Notes under the pieces: model-generated
The model's input: the letters and a program-made list of their open reading frames with translations, nothing else
What the model was told of the DNA's origin: nothing
Database searches by the model: none
In this document: positions 10,378 to 21,428 of the stretch, one piece after another
How positions within the stretch are numbered: position 1 is the first letter of the stretch
Layout: each line of letters opens with the position of its first letter
Origin: Ceratobasidium sp. AG-K
Lineage: Eukaryota > Basidiomycota > Agaricomycetes > Cantharellales > Ceratobasidiaceae
NCBI GenBank assembly: GCA_037039685.1
Contig: JAWNGF010000010.1
Location: 1,860,001 to 1,924,000, forward strand
DNA length: 64,000 bases
Direction: 5' to 3'
Program-made: the position numbers and the translations under genes

Positions 10378-12887
10378 ATGAACCGCGATCCGAGTCCGAG
10401 TCCCCCGCCCCCGCCGCCCCCACCGCCTCAGCAGAAATTACTTATTAAATTGAGGGTATCGGATTTGTCCAAGCCCCGCGAGGACGAGGAGCCGTCGACC
10501 AAGCGGAGAGGGGGTGGGCCTGGGAGTCGTGGCAAGCGGCGCAAGGTCGAGCCCGGTACGCCCACATCCGACGGCGACGCTTCGGCCAGTCCCAGTCCGA
10601 CGCCTTCCAAGCGAGGACGGGGCAAAGGCTCGAGGGGAGGAGGGAGGGGAAGGGGCGGACGCAAGAGCGGGTTGCAGTGAGTGTTGTCATGTCAGTTTGT
10701 ACGTCGCTAACGTCTACCAGACACGAAGTCCTCGTCCCTGGCACACCCGACTCGGGCGAATGTGAGTCGAGCAAATTTGGTTTGTGTGAAAGCTCATTGG
10801 TTCTAGTGTCGTTGCGCGCTGGATCGCCGTCGAGTGCGAGCACGTCGCTCGCTCATACGCCCATCCTCACCCCCGTCGTCGCACCCGATCCCCCCACTGC
10901 CGACATTGACCCTGCCTTGCTCGCAACCGCCCCCCGCCGTCCCCTTCCGACACGCACGTTCCCCGTCCAGCCTGCGCCCAAAGCATCGACCGCACCCGTC
11001 CCCGCCGACTGGAGCCGTCGCAAAACGCGCAAATGGGACGTCCAGTGGCGCGAAGTCCGCGGTGTCGGCGGTGGGAGTTGGTGGGTCCGTTCATGGGTTG
11101 GCGGTGAGTCTATTGCGAGTGGATTTTGTGTATTTTTGCTGATTTGTCACAGCGAATGAATCCGAGTATGCGTCGGACCCCGCACGCATTTTGAGTACGC
11201 CGTCGACGCTGCCCCGGCCTGGCAAGTTGCGCAAGGCCGATTCGGCGCCGAGGTTGACGACGTTGGGGACTTCGAGCCCGCTTACGCCTGGGTCGTTGGT
11301 CCCGTCGGCTCTTACGCCTGGTTCCACTCTTCCGACCGGTCTCTCTGCCTCGACACTTCCGGCCAGTCTATCTGCCGCGACTCTCCCAGCCAGTTTATCT
11401 GCCTCGACCTTACCAAGTCTGTCGGCCGTAACCCTCCCGACGAGTTTATCCGCTACGACTCTCAGCTCAAGTCTCTCGGCGGTCGCATCCACACTCCCTG
11501 CCCTCGCTCTTCCACCCGTCCCCGCCCCGCTCCCGCTTCCCAAGTCTAAAAAAGAGCCTGTTATGGGCCAGTTCAAGGACGAGGGCCATTATCGTGACGA
11601 GGACCGGCATTATCGCGACGAGGCGCCTTATCAGGAAAAGGACGGTCACTATAGGGACAAGGATTATTACCGCGACAAGGATGGTCATTATCGGGAAAAG
11701 GATAGTCACTATCGAGAAAAGGACAGTCACTATCGAGAAAAAGAGGGCCATTATAGGGAAAAAGAGGACAGGCACTACCGCGAACGGGAAGACGAGGCGC
11801 ACTATCGCGAGCGCAAGTCGGAAGGCCGGTATCGTGAGCGAGAAGACCGTCGCGAGCGGGATGAAGGCTATTATCGCGAACGGGACGAAAGCTACTACCG
11901 CGAGCGAGAGGAGGGTCGTCGCCGCGAACCGGATGAAGGCCACTACCGCGACCGGGACGAGGCGCACTACCGTGAGCGAGAAGACCGCGACGAACCACAC
12001 TATCGCGGCGAAGGCCCCAAACTGCGCGTCGTCTCGAGCTCATCCCGCTCGGTCGACACCCTCGTGCACCCGAGACTCCGTCGAGGGACGCGCCCGTTTC
12101 GTCGTTGCGGGAGACTCCGCTTAGGGATGTCCCTACGTCTTCGGTTCGAAATACGCCTACCTCGTCGGTGAGGGATGCCCCGACCTCGTCGTTGAGGGAC
12201 GCCCCGACGTCATCGCTCCGTGACGGGCCCTTGCCTCCTCTCCGCGACTTGAGGGACGTACCGACCTCGTCGCTTCGGGATACCCCCACTTCGTCTCTTC
12301 GGGACACACCCATCCCGTCCCTCCGCGATGCTCCCACCTCGTCTCTCCGGGACACGCCTACTTTGTCGCTTCGTGACGCACCGACGTCATCGATCAGAGA
12401 TACACCTACTTCATCTATTCGAGATGTACCGACCTCGTCCCTTCGAGACGCACCCACATCCTCGCTGCGCGATACCCCCTCGTCCTCGCTCCTCGACGCA
12501 AACGCACCCATTCCGACCTCTTCGCTCCGGGATACGCCGAGAGATTCGGTGCCGAGGCATTACCGGGACCGGGAGGACTATCGAGAGCGCGATCGGGGTC
12601 GGGATGATTACAGAGCCCGAGACCGGGAAGACTACAGAGAGCGGGAAGATTACCGAGAACGCGACAGGGACGAATACCGAGAGCGGGACCGGGAAGACTA
12701 CAGAGAACGCGACCGAGACCGCGAATACAGAGACCGCGGTGAAGAATCATACCACCGAATCCCGCGTCTGTCGATGGAACCCAGCGGACAATTAAAAATC
12801 GAGACGAGCGAGTGGAAAGGCAAGGGTCGGGCGTCGGGGTACGAGCAGGCCGCCAAAGACGTCGAGATGGAGTTGATGAGCGAGTAG
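10378..12887 (+). CDS. Basic, low-complexity tandem-repeat protein, possibly INO80 Ies4-like
   Basis: Exons 10378-10676, 10721-10761, 10807-11103 and 11153 onward join in phase. The N-terminus is proline-rich, followed by KLLIKLRVSDL, a basic Gly/Arg stretch and, in exon 3, ADWSRRKTRKWDVQW followed by WWVRSWVG. This layout recalls the Ies4 subunit of the INO80 remodeller, but the match is weak and I give no symbol. After a Ser/Thr/Leu-rich segment come about 17 imperfect copies of a HYRE(K/R)D-type unit (11587-12005), then about 20 copies of a seven-residue PTSSLRD-type unit (12115-12540), then DYRERDRE-type repeats (12555-12740). The first repeat block is in a different frame from the second; the change falls near 12070 at a CCC run. 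A one-base indel, real or from assembly, is the simplest explanation. I chose ATG 10378 rather than 10312 because the earlier codon lies in a stretch with no supporting features. Confidence 0.6.
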
Positions 12888-13274
12888 GTTCTTGGTTTCT
12901 TGGTGTGTTTGTGGTTTTTGTGATTTTGGCTTGCGCTGCTTTGCTCCTGTGGAGATTTTTGTATGTTTCTGCAATAATGGATTTGTTTGTTCTTTTATTG
13001 TACAGCTGGTCGTGTCAGTCTATACGTGTTGCTTCGAGGAGATTCCTACATCGACTAGTACGCTTGGATTGTAGAACGACCCATGTGCCCAACTTAGAGA
13101 TTATCTTGCCTGGCAACTCTTATCTTATCTAAATTGACCTACACGTGATCTTACCCTTCCTGCTCACTTCCTCATCCGTACCTATAGTGGCGAGTTGTAG
13201 CCGCTCTATCCAGAGGCTTGCAACTAGACTAGGACCAACACCGAACGAAACCTACCGCTTAATGCACTTGAACT
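12888..13274. other. Intergenic, no gene seen
   Basis: T-rich sequence directly after the repeat-protein stop is probably its 3' UTR, and the remainder would hold the DOP1 promoter. No RNA gene or repeat was recognised. Confidence 0.4.
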
Positions 13275-16200
13275 ATGAGTGAATCAGACGCGAAATCGGT
13301 TATGGTTGCACATGCGAGGGATACTCGTGAGTTCGAGTTTCGAGACTATTTCCACCACACCAGTTTATTGATCAATATAACGCCCAGTGGGCATCCCGGA
13401 ATCCCTCGCTCATGATCCCAAGTACAAGAAATACGTCGCTCAGGTGGACAAGTGTCTCGCGACGTTTGATAATGTGCACGAGTGGGCAGACTTTATTGCC
13501 TTTCTCACCAAATTGCTCAAGGTGCGTACCAACTCCGATACTGATTTAAATTCTAACTTGGGTTTCGCTCTAGGCGTTTCAATCGTACATGCAATACAAG
13601 GAAATTCCACGTAAACTGGTAGTAGCAAAGCGGCTTGCTCAATGCTTGAACCCTGCGCTTCCAAACGGTGTTCACCAGCGGGCGTTGGACGTGTACGCTC
13701 ATATTCTGGCTGTCTTGGGGGTATGCATGTCCTATTATTGCTCGCAATTTTATTAACCCACCCTCCAGCTCGATGGACTCCAACGTGACCTACTCCTTTG
13801 GTCCTCGGGCCTGTTCCCTTTCTTCGAATACGCAGCAACCTCGGTCAAACCAGCCCTCCTCAACCTCTACGACACACACTTTCTCCCACTCGGCAACTCG
13901 CTCCGCCCCGCAACCCGAGCGCTCATTCTCGCCCTCTTGCCAGGGCTCGAAGAAGAGGCTGGCGAGTTTTTCGACAAGGTCCTGGCGCTGCTTGATCGGT
14001 TGTCTGGGACAGTCAGTCCAGCGTTTTTCTTCCAGAACGTTTGGCTGGTGCTTGTTACTTCACCGGTTGCGAGGGCGCCTGCACTCAATTTGCTGATGCG
14101 GAGACTACCCAAACTCGGGCCTGAAGATGGTGAATCCATTGCGCCTAGATCAAAGTATGCCTCTGACGTGAGATTTGGGTAGACTTGACTGGCGTCGTAG
14201 GGAGTGATGTGGGGCTGATGATAAGAGGTTTCGCCGCCGCGTTGGAGGATGATAATATGCTAGTCCGTCGTGGGACCCTGGAGCTATTGTGCACGACCCT
14301 GCGGATGGACGGTGATGTAATGAAAAAGTAGGCACTTTCCTTCGAGTCGTTACGCTTTTATTTACTCTATGCAGGGCCCAGCCTCAGGATCGGGCCATAT
14401 TGATGCGTGCTGCGACTAGCGTCGTCTTGAGGCGCGACTTGTCACTGTCGAGGCGCTTGTTTGCATGGCTTCTGGGGAATTCGGAACAAATGGCTGCGCA
14501 GGCAGAATATCTTAGAACCCATGGGCTTGATTTACTTGTCTCGACGCTCAAGGTAAGGCACTCTGGCTTTGAGGGGTCGTTTGCTCAGCACCTGTGTAGG
14601 ACGACATGTACGGCATGAGCGAGACAGGCGACACTCGCCCGTTCAAAGTTTTTGTTTCGTTATTGGATCGTTGGGAGATTGGCGGTCCAGTAACTGAAGT
14701 ACTGGCTATTGACTCTTTGACCGCGTTGAAGAATGCTATGGAGAACGCTCCTAGCAACGACGATGTGAGTGCTCGAGGAGCGGCTTTGGTTGACAACCAG
14801 TCAGTTTGCTGAACCCATTCCTAGTTAATGACAGCTGCGAGTACTCTTTATGAAGCCCTCGAACCTCAAATATTGTGGAAGCAGTTGTATGCGACAGCAC
14901 GCACAGAGATAATGGAAGGGACTCAAAATCCCAAGGTAAGCCAATCGAGTTTATTTTGACATAAACTCAAGTTCTCTAGGCACTTGGAATGATAAGATTC
15001 ATATTGTCGACATTCAAGACCCATGACGCCGAGGTTCAGAATATACATTTGCCCGTGGTCTCCACTGCTTTGACCGAGCTCTGCAAGGTAAGCGCTTAGA
15101 CGGCAACGCCAATAGCCATTCTGACGGGTACCAGGATATGATCTCTCATCAAGCCAGTGACGCGCAATCCGCTGTAATTCAGGATGCCTTGAGAATCGTG
15201 GCCGAGAGCATACCTCACACTCCTTCTGCCGTATTGGTGGAGAGGCTAGATGTTTCGTTGGTAGAACCTAGCGTCCAACTGCCGATGTCGCCGCTTTCTC
15301 CAACAAGTACAGCTATTCTGTCTCCTGCTATTGAGCCAGTTGAAGTTGAACCCCCGCCAGCGCTTCCTCTGGTTCCTGGTGCAATTGGCCGCGCCGATAC
15401 GTTCTACGGCATTCTCTCAACCGAGGCAAATGCTCCAGCTTCCCAGCGGCCCCATGATTCTGTACCGTTTGCTACCTTGTTCGAAGACGCCATGGCAATT
15501 TGCAGGCACCCATTTATCAAACTCGGAACGGGGCTTATGGCCTCCCTCTTGGTTCGCCTCAAGGATCGAAATGACATGTCTGTGCCGGTGGAATGGGAAC
15601 CAGAGCCGTGGATGAAGAGCACTATGGGTGAACTACGGAAGGTGAGTTTCTCTTGTGTTGTCGTCGGCCTAGTCACTGAAATATGCGCGCAGGGGTCACC
15701 CTTTGTTGTCGTCGATTCGGTGGTCGGCCTCGTTGTAAAACTCAGTCGATCAAACGTAATTACACCAGGGTTGGCCCTTGGGAAGCGACCACACATCGAG
15801 GAGTTGATCAAATTGGTATGGCTGTATTTTGCTCAAAGAGGCTTACACTCAAACAGAATCTAGTTACTGGCATACCTGCGCCCCGACTTTACCCCGTATC
15901 ATGTTCGAACGGTTCAGCTCCTATGGGATATTCAAGCGATCGTTTCTCACCACGACTTTGAATCTGCGATTGCCAAGAGTTTATCGACGCAAAAACAGGG
16001 AGAAGGGGACGCTTATGAAGCATTTGGTGTACTCTGGCGGTTAACAGGTTATGTGCGCTAATGTTCGGTTACAGGTGCTTGTATGCTGACACCCGTGCAT
16101 GCAGATGATACCCTGGTTCCCGGATACCGCTGCAAAACGCCCCTACTCATCGTCCTGGACACGCTTCGAAGTGAGGATGTACACGTGCGGCGGGTAGGCG

Positions 16201-19200
16201 AGACTTGGATGCGATGCAGCCTAAAGTCATACATTCGGTAAGTAAATCAACAATACGGCCGGCTTGTATTCAACACAGACTACAGAGTCATCGAGCCCGT
16301 ACTTTTCGACTTGTTGGACCCACTAATTAGGCGGAGTCCGGCAATCTTTACATTTAATGGCCGCGACACTAGAGGATATGTCTACGAGCGGCCAATGGAT
16401 CAGCGAAAGCTCGCATATACGCTGGAAACATTGCTGTCAGTCGTGAGATATGGTGGACAGGGTTTCGGAAGAGTTGCTCGAACTACACTCGTACAACGCA
16501 CCCTGTATCCTGGGTTAGTTGCTAGGGCTGAAACCGGTACGAACACCTTGCCATTACAGCTACTAGGCCCTGATCCCTCTGTAGCTCAAGTTGCTCATCC
16601 AAATGCAACGTTCCTAGACGTGTTGGTGGATGTCTTGCTGCGGTAAGCCCGGCACTTGAGTACTTGATCCAAGCTTGACGTACCTTCCGTGTAGCATTGT
16701 ACAAAGCGAGCCCAAGGCTCAGCTTGTCTCGCAAATGCAGACGCTGAACGGACATTTGCATACAGTCTCGTTGGACATACTTCAGGCTATCGTTTCTCGT
16801 GGGGAAGTTGACCTGCCGACTTTGGAGACTATCGAGGCTGCGGTCGTCAGTAAATTGTACATGTCGGTGCATACTGACCGGGTCGATCTACAAAACAAAC
16901 TCTTACACGTGTTGCATTCCACGATCTTTGCTGTCACTTCAACTACCCCTCCACCCCCCGGAACTGCAACTGGGTCTCCTCGTATAACTCCTGGAAGGGT
17001 CGCTCCGCTGCCTGGAAGTTCAGTCGACGAGCTTACCTCCGGTGATTCCCAACCAGCCAAACATTCTGGATCCATCAACCCGCTCTTGATCCAAACAATT
17101 ACGGATGGTATTACTAGAACCTCCCACAGCCCGATTCTCCAACACTGGATTGATTTCGTGTTGATGACGGTCCCTCACTTTCAGCAGTCCCAGGTCCAAG
17201 TTGTTTTGCCTCTAGTTGATTGCATATGTAAACAACTTCGAACAGCACTGGATGCCATCCAGGATTTAATTCAAAGGCGACGTGCCACCGAAACGGACTA
17301 CACGTCCTCGGTGACAGATGCAGAGGTTATCGTCCTGCTGAATGCGCTCGAACGACTTGCATTGCTGGGCATTGCACGGAATTCTGAACCCGGTCCTATC
17401 GATGACGACGATACAGGGTCAGAGAAAGAAAATGCCGGTTTGTTTGGTATCGTATCAACCGTGTTTGCTTCAGACTCCAACTCGACTTCCGTCGCCGACA
17501 AAATAGCACCGCTCTCCCCTTCGTACCGCTGCCTTTTTGAGACCATCAGTGTACTCCATACGCTCTGGATAGCTTCTGCGTGGAATCCCTCTTCACCACC
17601 TCATGCCATCGATGAATCAATTTCTCTAACCTACGGTAGAGCAAGGCTACGCTGCCGCAAGGTGTTTGAGCGCATTTTCCGTGTCCAGTCTGCGGAAGTT
17701 TTGGAGATCATAGTTGAATGTTGGGACAAGGGCGAAGCATCAACAGCCGTGAGTCGATTGTCGCCTGATGACTCGAGGATTTTTAATTGATCCGCTCTCC
17801 TAGATGACGATGAGGACGTTCGAGGTCATAGACCTACTCGCTGCAAGTGCCCAGACCGTCATCCACATGTTATGTGAAAGTATATCTGCAAAATCACCGG
17901 GGAATCTAGGTGATCGCGGCCGGCGAGGTTCCGCTAGTAGCTCTACCCTGTGGGTAATGTATGCGCGAATTCTCTATATGAGTTGACACCAGATTTGTTC
18001 TAGCTCCGATAGTGTCTTGTTCAGGTTCATGCAAGAATACCTCGCCAAGCTTGAAGGACCAATTATCAATCAAGTTTGGGGCCGATTGATATCGCTCTTG
18101 AGAGATATTGTCTCCAATACACAGGCTCACCGCGCTCAGGTTTTTCCGGCTTTACGGTAAGCATCAACAAAGCTGGGCCATCGGGGTCTCATTAGCGCGT
18201 AATTTAGGTGTCTTACGGTCGCGGCCGAGAAGCAGGCGATGACTACTGCACTAGAGGACAAGCGTATCAAAAAAGACTTGCAAGAAATCATGAGCAAGCT
18301 AATTGACTCGTGCCTCCAAATATCCGGCAGGAGTGTGGAGGGCTCCACATCTCGCAAAGGCACTCGCGAGGCGTTGATATCTGGTTCAACCAACGGAAGA
18401 GCGTCGCCGTCGTCATTGCATCGAGGTAAGTTCAATACTTTTAGCAATACTGTGTCCTAATCTTCTCGGTTTTAGTTAGGGCGGAGAGTGTCGTGAATGA
18501 AAAGATTGTCGCCAGTCCCGCAGATGATTCTTCCAAGGTTGCGGCTGCATGGGAATTCGATCTTCCTGATGAGGTATGCTGTTACCGGTACACTCGGTCA
18601 ATTATCTTACATATTGGCGTAGATTAATTTATTCTTCGCGAAACGGCTCATCCCCAATCTTCGCAAATTCATGGTCGAGAATGACAAGGTGGTGGCTGTA
18701 TGCACAAATATTGTGTATTATGTAATCAACCCAGCCATTCGCTCAAAGGTCAAGTAAGAGCAGCTTTCACCATTGCATCGTGTCAGTTTTCCCAATCTTC
18801 CCGCCCACAGGAACGCCGTGGATAATCAGCCAACTCTCATGGCTATGATGGAAGAACTAGTTAAACAACAGTCAGCAGTGAGGGCCTGGCGTCCCGCAGT
18901 TGCCGAGGCTTTTGAAGACCAGCGATTCTTTGCCCGAGACGCCGATTCGGGAATTCGCTGGTGCTCTTTGATTCGCGCCTATGTTCTATCGGACAAACTC
19001 GCGATTCCAGACATTGTCGGTACGAAGCCATGTTCTCACCAACGTTCCAGCGCTAATGAATTCCTGATAGGGCGAGTTACAACCACGTCCTCAAACAATA
19101 TATTCACGAACCGCGAGGCGGAGGCTCTAGCACGCACCATTTCTCTACGAAGGCTTTCCTTTGCAATTTACTGTGGGGACACAGACGGATGCATAACGCA

Positions 19201-20040
19201 GCTCCCCAGCATCCAGGAAAAACTGGTCGAATTGCTCCGGTGGACATCTGCCGAGCCAATTATCCTCAGTGAAGTGAGCACAATGCAAACACTGACACCC
19301 ATTTCCTAACATGGCGTGTGCTAGGTATTCCTTTGCGTGCGAGTTTTACTATGTCGACTCTCCCCTCATAATCTGTCATCGTTTTGGCCTGTCATTCTGA
19401 CGGAGTTGGTAAGTACGCGATCTCCCGGGGAACTGGATTATTGACTTGATGCTGTTCAGATTCGGCTGTTTACGTCCGCTCTAGTGGACCCTCCCGCAGA
19501 TAACTCGGACGACTTGCTTCTGCTATTGGCCGCCTGTAAATGCGTTGATCTGATGCTGGTGTTGCAAACCCAAGAGTTCCAAATGTCAGTTTCTGAGCTT
19601 TACCATCCCTCGCACATAGCTTTCTGACATTTATTTCACAGCCATCAATGGATGTTTGTTACTGATACTCTGGACGCGGTGTATCGGCCTGACTCATGGA
19701 GACCAGTTTCACTAATGGATCAATTGGCTGAAGTCGTCGGCAGTATCCCCGTAAGTAAATCGGCCCGAGAGTGTTATACATTAGCTCACTTGTTTCTAAG
19801 CAACTCGAACAAAGCACCATCCTTCTTCCCCCTCCCAGTTCGACGCAAGAGACCTTTGCACTCAATAAGCCGGAACGTAGGCCATTACTAGGGTCTGTAC
19901 GACGGGTAGAACGTCTAGGGGATTTAGTACCTTTCTTTTCGCATGTTAGCATTGCCTTGTACGAGGGGGTATATGCAGGTGCCGCACCAGATACAAATGG
20001 GATTGAACGGGGCTTGTTGGAGGAAATGTTTGGCGTTTGA
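13275..20040 (+). CDS. DOP1: DOP1/Dopey-family protein, multi-exon
   Basis: Dopey proteins are very large conserved peripheral membrane proteins that work with the Mon2 and Neo1/flippase machinery in endosome-to-Golgi traffic. The N-terminal signature is clear: exon 1 (13275-13326, ATG AGT GAA) joins at 13388 to a stretch containing DPKYKKYVAQVDKCL and VHEWADFIAFLTKLLK. The next exon has VAKRLAQCLNPALP and VHQRALDVYAHILAVLG, followed by LLLWSSGLFPFFEYAA and the long helical N-terminal domain. Further coding exons can be followed through 14220-19310 (the longest open piece is 16675-17790), separated by roughly twenty short introns. The C-terminus ends in VSIALYEGVYAG and a stop at 20038-20040. 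I did not resolve every splice site in the middle. The expected length of about 1,700-1,900 residues fits the span. It converges with prefoldin 1, whose stop is 282 bp downstream. Confidence 0.9.
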
Positions 20041-20322
20041 TTATTCCTGGTGTAATTGATCCATTGTGATGACATACTTGTTTCTGTACCTTGATGCACA
20101 TGTTTTCTTATATATTTCCTGTTATCTCAACGCCTTTCCTTTGATTTCTTACACATTGGCTTGGATCGTGTATTCTCGCACCCAAATGCACGGGTTTATA
20201 CTAGCGTTGATTCGAATGGAAGAAATGATCTACTTTGTTCCCACTGCGTAATAAACGAGCCACACTCAACCACATTGGTTCGAGGACCGATTTCATCTAA
20301 ATCCAACGGAAGCTACCGACTC
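20041..20322. other. Convergent 3' intergenic region
   Basis: This short stretch lies between the stops of DOP1 and prefoldin 1 and presumably holds both 3' ends. I see no further gene. Confidence 0.4.
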
Positions 20323-20855
20323 TCAGCTGCGTGGAACTAGTTTCACCTGGTTAACAACTTCATTTGGCTGACTTTGCCTTGAACTTACTATGTCCCTGAG
20401 TTGGGCTTGCGAGTCGTTGAATTGCTTCTCGTGGTATTTAAGCTTTTTGGCGAGGTTGTTGATGTCGTCCGTCAGTCCTTTCTCTTGGTGCTTGAGACTG
20501 TTTTCGATTGTGGAGCGAGGTTCTTGCATGAACCTACAATACCGACGAATTGGGCTTCACAACAAGGCTGGCGAAGTAGAACGTACATTTTTCCAACTCC
20601 ACGATAAAATTGAACACCCGTATGCGTGGGTATTTCTCCTACTTCCTTGGAAGTAAGTTGTACTACGCGCCTGTCCCGTTCTTTCGCTGAGGTCTGAGCC
20701 TTCGTTGACGATATAGCACGTGAACTATCAGACACAGTTTGCTGGATTTGAACCAAGATCTACGAGCAGAAAGTCTGAGTTAATTATATTGGTTTTAATG
20801 GGATGTTGATATCCGACTTGACCTTTCTCAAGGTTTCGTCTGGGAGAGTAGACAT
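20323..20855 (-). CDS. PFD1: Prefoldin subunit 1 (beta-type prefoldin)
   Basis: Prefoldin is the hexameric jellyfish-shaped chaperone that hands unfolded actin and tubulin to the CCT chaperonin. Three exons on the minus strand, 20823-20855, 20587-20759 and 20323-20533, give 417 nt (138 residues plus stop) with matching phases and introns of 63 and 53 bp. The start is ATG 20855 with MSTLPDETLRK. The first coiled-coil arm includes SSRAISSTKAQTSAKERDRR. The beta-hairpin region has YRGVGKMF, the diagnostic prefoldin-1 motif, spanning the second splice. The second arm includes DDINNLAKKLKYHEKQFND and AQLRDI. Length and order match the family. It would be missed by an open-frame search alone because the ATG exon has only 11 codons. 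Confidence 0.93.
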
Positions 20856-21428
20856 TGTGGTCAGAGGCACAAGGGCAGGGCGCTCTCAATGAATTTCATC
20901 ACATTCGGATTACGTCAGACTTTTGCTCCTCAAGACTGTAACCCAGCTCCGATCGCGACGGGATATATTCGAACGGTCTTACTAGGGTATTAATTCAGCT
21001 TGTGGTTCTGACTGCCATAGTTCCTCAATATAGTTAACCTGTCTATTTTGAGATGTCACGGGAACGGGCACAAATCCCGCGGACATGGTGTGATTCGATG
21101 TTATTTTTATTTTTTTGCTGATCGTATGCGTGTGTCGTATATATGCGCATGACGTTCATCTCTTTGAATGAGTAGCCCGGATAAAACGTTACACCATGCG
21201 TGTGGGGTACAATGAACATACCTAACTGATCAAATTGGAGCCTTGGGGTCTTTCTGAGTTGGAAGATAGTAATGAATTGGCCCGCCATGGGCGAGATGGG
21301 TCAACGCGCAACTGAATTGGCATGATACAGCCTAGTGGAAGACTTTGAACGATATATTCCCGGAGCAAATAGCATGGGTCGACATTAGGAGCTAGTATTT
21401 CTACATCTCTGTGTCTACATGGTCAAGA
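20856..21428. other. Intergenic, no gene recognised
   Basis: Only short overlapping open frames occur (for example 21043-21288 minus) with no recognisable domains. The part near 20856 is presumably the prefoldin promoter. Confidence 0.4.

Noticed and set aside
11587..12765. CRISPR-like or satellite array
   Set aside because: The period follows codons and gives a coherent peptide repeat on the plus strand with no spacers, so it is coding repeat sequence.
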